Below, one piece after another: positions 10,291-18,048 of a DNA stretch of 32,949 nt. Numbering within the stretch: position 1 is the stretch's first letter; each line of letters begins with the position of its first letter. Below the pieces are notes generated by a model. The model searched no databases. It had not been told where the DNA came from and saw nothing but the letters and a program-made list of their open reading frames with translations. This stretch comes from Streptomyces sp. SID5910. GTDB lineage: Bacteria > Actinomycetota > Actinomycetes > Streptomycetales > Streptomycetaceae. The stretch spans positions 1 through 32,949 of the forward strand of contig NZ_WWHX01000280.1 of NCBI RefSeq assembly GCF_009862125.1, in the 5' to 3' direction. The position numbers were made by a program, and so were the translations under genes.

Positions 10291-10700
10291 GACTGCGGCT
10301 CCGGCGCGATCTCCTTGACCAGGCCCTCGACCAGCACCTTGATTTCGTCGCGGATCGGGCGGACGGCCTCGACGCCCTGGCCGGCCGGGTCCTCCAGCTG
10401 CCAGTCCAGGTACCGCTTGCCGGGGAAGACCGGGCAGGTGTCGCCGCAGCCCATGGTGATGCAGACGTCGGACTCCTTGACCGCGTCCACCGTCAGCATC
10501 TTGGGCACCTCGGCGGAGATGTCGATGCCGACCTCGCGCATCGCCTCGACGGCGGCGGGATTGACGTTCTCGCCCGGGTTAGAGCCGGCGGAACGGACTT
10601 CGACGCGGTCCCCCGCCAGGTGGGTCAGCCAGGCGGCGGCCATCTGTGAGCGGCCGGCGTTGTGGACACAGACGAAGAGCACGGAGGGCTTGTCGGGCAT
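10287..10700 (-). CDS. arsC: Thioredoxin-coupled arsenate reductase (low-molecular-weight phosphatase fold)
   Basis: A 137-residue ArsC of the pI258/Synechocystis-like phosphatase class. The CX5R loop 'CVHNAGRS' has its nucleophile at Cys11. The two resolving cysteines are in 'GCGDTCPVFPGKRYLDW' near residue 80-96. Arsenate is reduced to arsenite, with the disulfide passed between the three cysteines and finally to thioredoxin. The gene leads the operon and is divergent from arsR-acr3 across a 92-base promoter region. In this locus it also competes with organoarsenical biosynthesis for arsenate (inference). Confidence 0.96.
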   Translation of the reverse strand: MPDKPSVLFVCVHNAGRSQMAAAWLTHLAGDRVEVRSAGSNPGENVNPAAVEAMREVGIDISAEVPKMLTVDAVKESDVCITMGCGDTCPVFPGKRYLDWQLEDPAGQGVEAVRPIRDEIKVLVEGLVKEIAPEPQS

Positions 10701-10740
10701 CAGGAGGTCTCTCTTGTCTCACGACGACATCAGGCGCGCA

Positions 10741-10804
10741 TGACGTCAGCACCCGGTGGTGTCAGTCACCACTGATGTGAGAGTATCAGCGCATGATGAC
10801 GTCA
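10741..10804. promoter_or_regulatory. Divergent arsC/arsR promoter with palindromes, candidate ArsR operator
   Basis: The 8-base palindrome TGACGTCA occurs at 10741-10748 and again at 10797-10804, each inside the same 10-mer ATGACGTCAG; the second covers the first codons of arsR. Between them lies TCAGT-N4-ACTGA at 10762-10775. These sites cover the only promoter space of both operons, so they are good candidates for the local ArsR. Binding is inferred. Confidence 0.5.
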
Positions 10805-11101
10805 GTCGACACTGACCTGATCCGGGTTCTGGCGGACCCGCTCAGGCTGCGGATCGTGACCCTGCTCGCCCAAGAGACGCTGTGCACCACGCACCTCGTG
10901 GAGGAGACAGGTGCCCGGCAGACCAACCTCTCCAACCACCTGAGAGTGCTGCGCGAGGCCGGAGTCGTCGAGACCGAGCCGTGCGGCCGCTACACGTACT
11001 ACAAACTCCGCCCGGACGTCATCGCCTCGCTCGCCGGCCAGTTCGCCGACCTGGCCGAGTCCGCCCGCACCGCCGCCGAGAACAAGAGGGCCTGTCCGTG
11101 A
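10793..11101 (+). CDS. arsR: ArsR-family arsenic-responsive repressor of the arsR-acr3 operon
   Basis: A 102-residue winged-helix protein. The recognition helix region is 'ETGARQTNLSNHLRVLREAGVV' (about residues 38-59; key TNLSNHL). Cysteines in 'ETLCTTHL' near 30 and 'EPCGRYTYY' near 64 are candidate As(III) ligands, an arrangement unlike the ELCVCDL type seen in two other ArsR proteins here. ATG codons at 10793 and 10796 are both possible and neither has a strong ribosome site. Its stop overlaps the GTG of acr3 (GTGA), so the two are co-translated. It likely represses both its own operon and arsC-trxB-trxA. Confidence 0.93.
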   Translation: MMTSVDTDLIRVLADPLRLRIVTLLAQETLCTTHLVEETGARQTNLSNHLRVLREAGVVETEPCGRYTYYKLRPDVIASLAGQFADLAESARTAAENKRACP

Positions 11102-12207
11102 CCCGCACCGAAGCACCCGCGACGAGCACCGAGGAGTCCTCCGTCGTCGCGAAGTTGTCGACGCTCGACCGCTTCCTCGCCGTCTGGATCCTCATCGCCA
11201 TGGCCGTCGGGCTCGGACTGGGGCGTGCCATCCCCGGGATGAACGACGCCCTCGCGCACCTGGAGGTCGGCGGTATCTCCCTGCCGATCGCCCTGGGCCT
11301 GCTGATCATGATGTATCCGGTCCTGGCCAAGGTCCGTTACGACAAGCTCGACGCCGTCACCGGTGACAAGAGACTGATGGTCTCCTCGCTGGTCATCAAC
11401 TGGCTGATCGGCCCGGCCGTGATGTTCGCGCTGGCCTGGATCTTCCTGCCGGACCTGCCCGAGTACCGCACCGGGCTGATCGTCGTCGGCCTGGCCCGCT
11501 GCATCGCCATGGTCATCATCTGGAACGACCTCGCTTGCGGCGACCGCGAGGCCGCCGCCGTCCTGGTCGCCCTCAACTCCGTCTTCCAGGTGATCGCGTT
11601 CGGCCTGCTCGGCTGGTTCTACCTCGACCTGCTGCCCCAGTGGCTCGGCCTCGGCGACGGACAGGGCCTGGACGTCTCCGTATGGAAGATCGCGCTCAAC
11701 GTCGTGGTGTTCCTCGGTATCCCGCTCCTCGCCGGATTCCTCACCCGCCGCATAGGCGAGAAGAAGATGGGCCGCGAGAGCTACGAGCAGAAGTTCCTGC
11801 CGAAGATCGGCCCCTGGGCGCTGTACGGCCTGCTGTTCACGATCGTCATCCTCTTCGCCTTGCAGGGGAAGACCATCACCTCCCAGCCCCTCGACGTCGT
11901 ACGTATCGCGCTGCCGCTGCTGGTGTACTTTGCCGTGATGTGGGCCGGGACCTTCCTGCTGGGCAAGGCGATCGGCCTCGCCTACGACCGCACGGCCACC
12001 CTCGCCTTCACTGCCGCCGGCAACAACTTCGAGCTGGCCATCGCCGTCGCCATCGCCACCTTCGGCGTCACCTCCGGCCAGGCCCTGTCCGGCGTCGTGG
12101 GACCGCTCATCGAGGTGCCCGTCCTGATCGGCCTTGTCTACGTGTCCCTGGCCTGGCGCAAGAAGTTCGCCCCGTCTGCCGTCACCACCCCCGGGAGGGA
12201 CTACTGA
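11098..12207 (+). CDS. acr3: ACR3-family arsenite efflux permease
   Basis: A 369-residue integral membrane protein with about ten hydrophobic segments. The signature 'ARCIAMVIIWNDLACGD' near residue 135-151 contains the conserved transport cysteine of ACR3 proteins, and 'AAGNNFELAIAVAIATFG' near 305-322 (key AGNNFELA) is the second family motif. It exports arsenite with the proton motive force. The GTG start at 11098 overlaps the arsR stop. Translation passes on to the small downstream gene through a TGATG overlap. Confidence 0.96.
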   Translation: MTRTEAPATSTEESSVVAKLSTLDRFLAVWILIAMAVGLGLGRAIPGMNDALAHLEVGGISLPIALGLLIMMYPVLAKVRYDKLDAVTGDKRLMVSSLVINWLIGPAVMFALAWIFLPDLPEYRTGLIVVGLARCIAMVIIWNDLACGDREAAAVLVALNSVFQVIAFGLLGWFYLDLLPQWLGLGDGQGLDVSVWKIALNVVVFLGIPLLAGFLTRRIGEKKMGRESYEQKFLPKIGPWALYGLLFTIVILFALQGKTITSQPLDVVRIALPLLVYFAVMWAGTFLLGKAIGLAYDRTATLAFTAAGNNFELAIAVAIATFGVTSGQALSGVVGPLIEVPVLIGLVYVSLAWRKKFAPSAVTTPGRDY

Positions 12208-12404
12208 TGCACCGCCTCGACTGCCGCGCGAGGGGGACGACCGGCAGGGCCGTCGGCGTCTGCCACGCCTGGGGAGCCGCCGTCTGCCGCGACCACACGC
12301 TCGTGGCGCACCGGACCGCGCGTCGGGGACCGTTCGGGCAGTCCCACGAGGTGACGGTCCGCACCGCCCGGTGCACCACGAGCGCGGCGGTGCAGGCGGC
12401 ATGA
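12207..12404 (+). CDS. Small Cys/His protein, DUF2180-like, with degenerate zinc-knuckle pairs
   Basis: A 65-residue protein too short for most gene finders but well supported. Its ATG overlaps the acr3 stop (TGATG), GGGAGGG lies 9 bases upstream, and its own stop overlaps the next ATG (ATGA). 'AVGVCHAWGAAVCRDH' at residues 15-30 matches the core of the small actinobacterial DUF2180-type proteins. In those, as I recall, cysteines occur in CxxC pairs. Here each pair keeps one member (Cys6, Cys19, Cys56) and the partner is Leu/Arg, Trp22 or Ser59, while Cys27 and His30 stay. It might bind arsenite or a metal, or be a decayed relative. Function unknown. Confidence 0.75.
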   Translation: MHRLDCRARGTTGRAVGVCHAWGAAVCRDHTLVAHRTARRGPFGQSHEVTVRTARCTTSAAVQAA

Positions 12405-13459
12405 CCCAGCACACCGACGTGGTGGTGATCGGCGGCGGCCAGGCAGGGCTCGCCGCCGGCTACCACCTGCGCCGCAAGGGTCTGGACTTCGTCGTCCTCG
12501 ACGCACAGGCCACCCCGGGCGGGGCCTGGCAGCACACCTGGGACTCCCTCCACCTGTTCTCCCCGGCCGCCTTCTCCTCCCTCCCGGGCCGCCTCATGCC
12601 GCCGCAGTCCGGCGAGGAGTACCCCGATGCCGGGCACGTGGTGAGGTACTTGAGCGACTACGAAAAGCGGTACGAGCTGCCCCTCCAACGGCCGGTCCGG
12701 GTGCTCGGCGTGCACGACGACGGCCGGCTGCTGAGAGTCGAGACCGACTCCGGTGCCTGGCAGGCCCGCGCGGTGATCAGCGCGACCGGCACCTGGTGGC
12801 GCCCCTTCCTCCCCGCAGTACCCGGCCGCGGGGAATTCGAGGGACGGCAGCTGCACACCGTCTCCTACCGCAGCCCGCAGGACTTCACAGGCCAGCGAGT
12901 GATCGTCGTCGGCGGAGGCAATTCCGGCGCCCAGATCGCCGCCGACCTCGCGTACGACACCGAACTGACCTGGGTCACCCAGCGCCCGCCCCGCTACCTC
13001 GCCGACGACATCGACGGCCGCGCCCTATTCGACGCGGCCACCGCCCGCCGCCGAGCCCTCGACGCCGGCCGCACCGACACCGGAGGCGTCGCCTCGCTCG
13101 GCGACATCGTCGCCGTACCGCCGGTCCGTGAGGCCCGTGACGCCGGGCGGCTCAAGGCATCACCCATGTTCGAACGCCTCGACCGCGACGGTGCCGTCTG
13201 GGTCGACGGCACGCGGGCGCCCGTCGATGCGGTCGTCTGGTGCACCGGCTTCCGCCCGGCCCTCTCGCACCTGGTGCCCCTCGGCCTGCGTGGCCGGCGC
13301 GGGCACATCGCCACGGTGGGCACGCGGGCCGCTGACGAGCCACGCCTGCACCTCCTCGGCTACGGCGACTGGACCGGCCCCGCCTCCGCCACCCTCATCG
13401 GCGTCGGACGCCCGGCCCGCGACGCGGCCCGCGAGATCGCCGGTCTCCTCGGTGCCTGA
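12401..13459 (+). CDS. arsO: ArsO-type flavin-dependent monooxygenase
   Basis: A 352-residue flavoprotein of the YhiN/CzcO-like group. It has an FAD motif 'VVIGGGQAGLAAGYHL' near residue 8-23, 'SATGTWWRP' near 125-133 and an NADPH motif 'VIVVGGGNSGAQIAADL' near 166-182. The ATG at 12401 overlaps the stop of the small upstream gene and the family starts here, so the longer open frame is not used. ArsO-type genes recur in arsenic operons; the exact substrate is unsettled. Here oxidation of a trivalent arsenical, possibly an organoarsenical, is plausible. Confidence 0.85.
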   Translation: MTQHTDVVVIGGGQAGLAAGYHLRRKGLDFVVLDAQATPGGAWQHTWDSLHLFSPAAFSSLPGRLMPPQSGEEYPDAGHVVRYLSDYEKRYELPLQRPVRVLGVHDDGRLLRVETDSGAWQARAVISATGTWWRPFLPAVPGRGEFEGRQLHTVSYRSPQDFTGQRVIVVGGGNSGAQIAADLAYDTELTWVTQRPPRYLADDIDGRALFDAATARRRALDAGRTDTGGVASLGDIVAVPPVREARDAGRLKASPMFERLDRDGAVWVDGTRAPVDAVVWCTGFRPALSHLVPLGLRGRRGHIATVGTRAADEPRLHLLGYGDWTGPASATLIGVGRPARDAAREIAGLLGA

Positions 13460-13756
13460 GAGTGAAAGCAGGTGTCGTCAGCGCACCTGCTGACGACCTG
13501 TCGCGCTTCGGGGGCCACGGACTCCGGCAGCGGAGCCTGACGAGTCCCGAGTCGTTGGAGTCTCGGCTCGCTTGGTCGGAGAGGACGGACCTCATGCTGC
13601 GGGCCGTCTTCAGTAGGTCCCGTTGGAGGGGAGCGAAGCCAGTGCGGCGCTGCTTGAATGGCTGGTGAGCCTAGGTTGAGTTGCATCAGCAGGAATACAC
13701 GTTCTGAACGAACGGTCGCCCCAGTTCGGCTGAGTGCGGAGAGGGGTGTCTGTGAC
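13460..13756. other. 297-base gap with a hairpin after arsO; no gene seen
   Basis: A perfect 7-base inverted repeat (13474-13480 and 13491-13497, 10-base loop) follows the arsO stop and may act as a terminator between the convergent arsO and arsR genes. The remainder shows no coding frame I can support. Confidence 0.4.
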
Positions 13757-14140
13757 TCACTGGTCGGTCGTGGTCAGGGGGGCCGGGTCCAGGATGGAGC
13801 GAATCCGCCGCAGTCCTTCGTGGTTGACGGAGAACCAGGCCCAAGTACCGCGCCGTTCGCGGTCCAGGAGTCCTGCCTCAGTCATGATCTTCAGGTGGTG
13901 ACTGACTGTGGACTGGCGCAGCCCCAGGCTGTCGGCCAGATCGCACACGCAAGCCTCGCCATTGGGTGCCTGTTCCAGGAGACGAAACAATTGCAGGCGG
14001 GTGGGGTCGGCGATGGATCTCAGTATCGTGGACAGTTGTTCGGCTTCTGATCGCTCCAGGGGCTGGCAGTTCAGCCCTGGCCCGCACGAGCCACCTTCGA
14101 GGAACCCGTCATCCGACATCTGCAGATCTATGACAGTCAC
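13757..14140 (-). CDS. arsR: ArsR-family repressor with ELCVCDL-type sensor site
   Basis: About 127 residues from a GTG at 14140; an ATG at 14119 would give 120 residues and neither start has a strong ribosome site. 'EACVCDLADSL' carries the CxC sensor pair of the R773-type ArsR on the DNA-binding helix, followed by 'RQSTVSHHLKIMTEAGLL'. Two further cysteines at the N-terminus ('GSCGPGLNC') could complete a second site or a three-coordinate As(III) site. It lies downstream of, and in the same direction as, the MFS gene, with its own operator-like repeat. Confidence 0.92.
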   Translation of the reverse strand: MTVIDLQMSDDGFLEGGSCGPGLNCQPLERSEAEQLSTILRSIADPTRLQLFRLLEQAPNGEACVCDLADSLGLRQSTVSHHLKIMTEAGLLDRERRGTWAWFSVNHEGLRRIRSILDPAPLTTTDQ

Positions 14141-14154
14141 CCGTCAACCATAGA
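14127..14154. promoter_or_regulatory. Operator-like inverted repeat at the arsR (13757-14140) start
   Basis: TCTATG (14127-14132) and CATAGA (14149-14154) form a 6-base inverted repeat with 16 bases between. The right arm belongs to GTCAACCATAGA at 14143-14154, which differs by one inserted C from an 11-base motif found twice upstream of another arsR at 17476-17568. This suggests a shared ArsR operator. Confidence 0.5.
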
Positions 14155-14257
14155 CGCAGTGTGATCACCTTGACACGATCGAATATGGCCGGACTGCGAG
14201 TTCACCTGATGTTGGGCAGCTGCTAGGGCAGGCCCCCTCCGTTTCGGTCCTTGGTGG

Positions 14258-15487
14258 CTATGGCTTTGTGGCAGCCGTAGTTGGTGCCGTGTACCAGGCG
14301 ATGAGCGCAGCGGCGGCCGAGGTCAACGCGAGAACGGCGAACAGGTGGGGGTAGCCGCCGAGAGGGGCGGCCAGGGCGGTGCCGGCGAACGGAGCGAGTG
14401 CGGAGGCGGTCGTCGTGGGGGCGGCGAGGAGGCCGGAGAGGCGGCCGTAGCGATTGGCGCCCCATCGGTCTGTGATGGCGGTGGCCTGCAGCAGGGTCAG
14501 GTTGCCGCGGACGGTGCCGGCGATGACGGCCAGCGCCGCAAGCACCCCGTAGGGGCCGGGAATGAGCGCGAAGGCCGCGGTGGTCACTCCTCCCATGCCG
14601 ATCAGCACTGCTGCGCGTAGAGCGGGGGAGCTGCGGCGGGCCAGTGAGGCGTAGAGGGTGCGGCCGAGGGTCTGGCCGGCTCCGCCCAGCCCCAGGGCCC
14701 AGGCGGCTTCGGCAGCGGTGTGGCCGCGGTCGAGCAGTAGGGGGACGAGGGTGATGACGACGGCGTACGTTGCGAACGCCGACAGGGTCAGAGCCGTTGC
14801 CAGAAGAAGGAAGGGACGGCTACGCGTGATGACGACTGTAGATGCGGTCTCACCTGTTGTGCTCGGGGGTGGGGTGGCGGGCCATGGGCCGCGCAGGGCA
14901 TAGGCGTGGACGGGCACCGTCACTGTGGCCAGGACGAGAGCCAGGAGCAGGTAGGTATGACGCCAACTGAAGTGATTGGCCAACTGGGCGGTGAGTGGTG
15001 CGAAGACGGTCGATGCCAGGCCGCCAACAAGTGTGACGATCGTCAGCGCACGTACGTGGTTGGGGGCCCACCAGCGCGTAAGCGCCGCGAACGCGGGTTG
15101 GTAGAAGGTGGAGGCCATGGCGAAACCGGCCAGTAGCCATCCGGCGGTGAATAGGGTCAGGTTGGGGGCGTTGGCGATGATGACCAAGCTGACTGTGCCG
15201 ACCGCCGATCCGACGGTCATGACGGTGCGAGGGCCTCGGGCATCGAGGATGCGGCCGATGCGGATGCCGGCAATGGCGGACATCAGCAAGGCTGCGGAGA
15301 ACGCGGCCGTGGTCGCGGTGGCGCTCCAGCCGGTGGCCATGGTGATCTGTGGGTTGAGGACGGGAAAGGCGTAGTAGACGATGCCCCAGCTCGTGATCTG
15401 GGTCAGACACAGCGCGGGGAGGGCCGCCCGCGGCCGCACCGGCTGGTCGAGGGCGGCCGAGGGGGAGGCCATGGAGCGGTAGCTCAT
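14258..15487 (-). CDS. MFS transporter of the arsenic operon
   Basis: A 409-residue membrane protein with about 12 hydrophobic segments. 'GRILDARGPRTVMTVGSAVG' near residue 78-97 is the loop-2 MFS motif. It resembles the MFS permeases that follow CadI/ArsI-type genes in actinobacteria, for which export of trivalent or methylated arsenicals is suspected. Its ATG is 7 bases after the cadI/arsI stop, so it is the third gene of the FAD oxidoreductase-CadI-MFS operon. Substrate is inferred from position only; direction (export) is also inference. Confidence 0.88.
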   Translation of the reverse strand: MSYRSMASPSAALDQPVRPRAALPALCLTQITSWGIVYYAFPVLNPQITMATGWSATATTAAFSAALLMSAIAGIRIGRILDARGPRTVMTVGSAVGTVSLVIIANAPNLTLFTAGWLLAGFAMASTFYQPAFAALTRWWAPNHVRALTIVTLVGGLASTVFAPLTAQLANHFSWRHTYLLLALVLATVTVPVHAYALRGPWPATPPPSTTGETASTVVITRSRPFLLLATALTLSAFATYAVVITLVPLLLDRGHTAAEAAWALGLGGAGQTLGRTLYASLARRSSPALRAAVLIGMGGVTTAAFALIPGPYGVLAALAVIAGTVRGNLTLLQATAITDRWGANRYGRLSGLLAAPTTTASALAPFAGTALAAPLGGYPHLFAVLALTSAAAALIAWYTAPTTAATKP

Positions 15488-15494
15488 GAGCCGG

Positions 15495-15953
15495 TCAGCA
15501 ACAACTGGTTGTGGTGGCCTGCGGCCCCGGTTGGACGGCGTCGGTGGGTGCGCAACACGTGCTGCCGGGTTGCTTGGCCAGGGTGTCGGCGTCTGCCTTC
15601 ACGACGTACACCTCCCATGGCTCCTGACCGGGGCCGTGTACCCACACCTTGTCCTGCAGGGCGTAGCAGCAGGTGGTGTCGTTCTCTTCGCGGGTGCTCA
15701 GCCCCGCCTCGTGCAGCCGTGCGGTGGCTGCCGCAACGTCCTCGGTGGATGCCACCTCGACGCCGAGGTGGTCCAGGCGGGTGTCCGCGCCCTCTTTTCC
15801 CTCGATCAGAACGAGCTTGAGCGGCGGCTCGGTGACGGCGAAGTTCGCGTAGCCATCACGGAGCTTGGTCGGCTCGGTGTCGAAGAGCTTGCTGTAGAAG
15901 GCGATGGCTGACTGCAAGTCGGGAACTCGCAGGGCGAGTTGTATCCGTGACAT
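15495..15953 (-). CDS. CadI/ArsI-family dioxygenase-fold metalloenzyme with Cys-rich tail
   Basis: A 152-residue vicinal-oxygen-chelate protein. The 'NDTTCCYALQDKVWVHGP' segment holds the paired Cys95-Cys96 that bind trivalent organoarsenicals in ArsI. His62 ('DHLGVEV') and Glu114 ('PWEVYV') match metal ligands, but the first ligand position is Gln5 ('RIQLALRV'), as in the mycobacterial cadmium-induced protein CadI, rather than His. True ArsI cleaves the C-As bond of methylarsenite or aromatic arsenicals; with Gln5 that activity is uncertain. The C-terminus adds two more CC pairs (133-134, 151-152), a possible thiol trap. The ATG at 15953 has AGGAGG upstream; the frame opens further but without support. 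Confidence 0.88.
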   Translation of the reverse strand: MSRIQLALRVPDLQSAIAFYSKLFDTEPTKLRDGYANFAVTEPPLKLVLIEGKEGADTRLDHLGVEVASTEDVAAATARLHEAGLSTREENDTTCCYALQDKVWVHGPGQEPWEVYVVKADADTLAKQPGSTCCAPTDAVQPGPQATTTSCC

Positions 15954-16020
15954 GGGACATTCCTCCTGCCGGTTCAATGGTGCAGGCTCCCGCGGCCGCA
16001 ACGGCTGCGGGTGGGGACGA

Positions 16021-17415
16021 TCAGGCGTTGCAGCTGCTGCCGGGTGTCGTGGCCGGTCCGGGGGAGATGGTGGACAACTGGACCAGCTGCGGAGCGGACG
16101 GAGAGCAGCAGCCTTCCGTTTCGGGCTCGGCGGCGCCGTCCGTGTCGAAGAGTCCGGAGCCTCCGCACACGCCGGTTTCCGGCAGGACCAGTTCGACGCG
16201 GTCGGCAGCTTCGGTTTCGCCGGCCAGGGCGGCCGCGACGGATCGGACCTGCTCGTAGCCGGTCATTGCCAGGAACGTGGGAGCTCGTCCGTAGCTCTTC
16301 ATGCCGACCAGGTAGACACCGGAGTCCGGGTGGGACAGTTCCCGATGGCCGTGCGGGTAGACGGTTCCGCACGAGTGCTGGTTGGGGTCGATCAGCGGAG
16401 CGAGCTCGACCGGTGCCTGCAGGCGCTCGTCCAGGCGCAGGCGGACCTCGGAGAGGAAGGACAGGTCGGGGCGGAAACCGGTCAGGACAATGACCTCGTC
16501 CACTGCCTGGAGCCGCCGACCGTCCTCCGCGACGAGGATCAGCCGGTCCTCAGCACCGCGTTCTACGGCCTCGGTGCGAAAGCCGGTGACCGCCTCGGCG
16601 TGGCCCTCATCGACGGCGGCCTTGGCTGCCAGGCCGAGAGCACCGCGTGCGGGCAGCTGGTCCGCTTCGCCGCCGCCGTAGGTGGAGCCCGAGAGGCCGC
16701 GGCGCAGTACCCATACAGTCTTTGTCGTCGCGCTGTTCTGCGATCGCGCGAGTTCGGCCAGTGAGGCGAGTGCGGTGAATGCCGAGGCGCCCGAGCCGAT
16801 GACCGCGGTGCGCTTTCCCGCGTAGCGTGCGCGCACCGCCGGGTCGGTGAGGTCGGGGATGCGGTAGGTGACATGGTCGGAGGCCATGTGCTCGCCGAGG
16901 GCGGGCAGACCGCTGCTGCCGGCGGGGGAGGGCAGGGACCAGGTGCCGGAGGCATCGATCACCGCAGAGGCGGTGATCCTTTCTTCCCGGCCGTCGGTGT
17001 GCCTCACCTGGACGACGTACGGCTGTGCGTCGCGGTCGGCGTCCACGACGCGGTCCCGACCGGCCTTCGAGACGCCGGTGACTCGGGCTCCGTAGCGGAT
17101 CTGGTCGCCGAGGGTGTCGGCAAGCGGCTGCAGATAGTGCTTCACCCAGTCACCGCCGCTGGGGTAGGTGCTGCTGTCGGGCCTGCTCCACCCGGTGGGG
17201 GTGAGGAGCTTTTCGGCGGCGGGGTCCACGACCTCGCCCCAGGTGGAGAACAGGCGGACGTGTGCCCACTTGCTGACGGCGCTGCCGGCGGTGGGGCCAG
17301 CTTCCAGCACGAGCGGGCGCAGACCCCGTTCCAGCAGATGAGCTGCGGCAGCCAGCCCAATGGGTCCGGCGCCGATGACGACTACGGGCGGGGTGAGGAC
17401 GGCGGGCGCAGTCAC
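16021..17415 (-). CDS. FAD/NAD(P)-dependent oxidoreductase of the arsenic operon
   Basis: A 464-residue flavoprotein with 'VVVIGAGPIGLAAAAHLLERG' near residue 11-31 (GxGxxG FAD fold; the motif shown by its key residues) and a second nucleotide site 'AVIGSGASAFTALASL' near 204-219. The end carries 'EGCCSPSAP' and 'SSCNA', i.e. a Cys pair and a last Cys, echoing the cysteine tail of the next gene. The GTG at 17415 is preferred over the upstream ATG because GAGGAG lies 5-6 bases before it and the FAD fold starts right after. It heads the operon with CadI and MFS, divergent from arsR. It might oxidise a trivalent arsenical or reduce a thiol partner; substrate unknown. Confidence 0.85.
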   Translation of the reverse strand: MTAPAVLTPPVVVIGAGPIGLAAAAHLLERGLRPLVLEAGPTAGSAVSKWAHVRLFSTWGEVVDPAAEKLLTPTGWSRPDSSTYPSGGDWVKHYLQPLADTLGDQIRYGARVTGVSKAGRDRVVDADRDAQPYVVQVRHTDGREERITASAVIDASGTWSLPSPAGSSGLPALGEHMASDHVTYRIPDLTDPAVRARYAGKRTAVIGSGASAFTALASLAELARSQNSATTKTVWVLRRGLSGSTYGGGEADQLPARGALGLAAKAAVDEGHAEAVTGFRTEAVERGAEDRLILVAEDGRRLQAVDEVIVLTGFRPDLSFLSEVRLRLDERLQAPVELAPLIDPNQHSCGTVYPHGHRELSHPDSGVYLVGMKSYGRAPTFLAMTGYEQVRSVAAALAGETEAADRVELVLPETGVCGGSGLFDTDGAAEPETEGCCSPSAPQLVQLSTISPGPATTPGSSCNA

Positions 17416-17475
17416 GATGACTCCTCGGCTTCGATGTTTGTCGATGCCGCCAGGATGCATCCGGAATCGACATCC

Positions 17476-17497
17476 GTCAACATAGAAGTTCATCTAT
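17476..17497. promoter_or_regulatory. Candidate ArsR operator in the FAD-oxidoreductase/arsR divergent promoter
   Basis: GTCAACATAGA at 17476-17486 overlaps a perfect ATAGA-N6-TCTAT inverted repeat (17482-17497). It sits 60 bases upstream of the minus-strand oxidoreductase start and 75 bases from the plus-strand arsR start, a good place to repress both. Confidence 0.55.
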
Positions 17498-17551
17498 CCT
17501 GTGCCCGATCGGGCGCAGAGGGGTTCCGCTTACTGCTTGGCAAATGATTAG

Positions 17552-17573
17552 ATGCCTGTCAACATAGAGGCAT
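17552..17573. promoter_or_regulatory. Second copy of the operator-like motif, overlapping the arsR start
   Basis: The same 11-mer GTCAACATAGA recurs at 17558-17568 and is enclosed by an ATGCCT/AGGCAT inverted repeat (17552-17557, 17568-17573) whose right arm enters the ATG at 17572. Binding here would block translation start or transcription of arsR; inference. Confidence 0.5.
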
Positions 17574-17931
17574 GTCGAATCTGGCTCTGGACTCCACCAA
17601 CGTGAACGCCACCGCGTCCTGGTGCTGCCAGCCGCTGGGCAAGGAAGAGCTGTCCGCTGCGGACTCGGAAAAGATCGCCGTGATGTTCAAGGCGCTGTCC
17701 GATCCCGTCCGGCTGCGGCTGTTTTCGAAGATCGCTGCTCGGCCGGGCGGCGAGGCCTGTGTCTGTGACATTCAGGATGTCGGAGTCTCTCAGCCCACGG
17801 TCAGCCACCACCTGCGCAAGCTGAGAGAGGCCGGACTTCTTGAGTCGGAGCGCCGTGCCAGTTGGGTGTACTACCGAGTTGCGCCCGGCGTTTTGTCGGC
17901 CATGGCGGGACTGCTGTCGCAGACCACCTGA
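17572..17931 (+). CDS. arsR: ArsR-family repressor, CVCDI sensor type
   Basis: A 119-residue winged-helix protein. 'EACVCDIQDVGVSQPTVSHHLRKL' near residue 62-85 combines the CxC sensor and the recognition helix. A CC pair near residue 18 ('ASWCCQPL') may also ligate arsenic. It is divergent from the FAD oxidoreductase-CadI-MFS operon and very likely controls it. It is followed after 117 bases by another arsR in the same direction. The start at 17572 is the first ATG of the frame and lies within the operator-like repeat; no strong ribosome site is seen, so a leaderless transcript is possible. Confidence 0.93.
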   Translation: MSNLALDSTNVNATASWCCQPLGKEELSAADSEKIAVMFKALSDPVRLRLFSKIAARPGGEACVCDIQDVGVSQPTVSHHLRKLREAGLLESERRASWVYYRVAPGVLSAMAGLLSQTT

Positions 17932-18048
17932 ACCGGTCGGCTCTGCTCGTCCGCAGGTGTGCGCTCGGACGGTGTGCTGCGGTCCCCTGGGTGCCAGGAC
18001 ATGCCCACCGGTAACGGATCCCAGAAGGGACGCTGGGAGGGAGATGTC

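Noticed and set aside
13460-13756. Decayed insertion sequence after arsO
   Set aside because: No transposase fragment or paired terminal repeats could be recognised.
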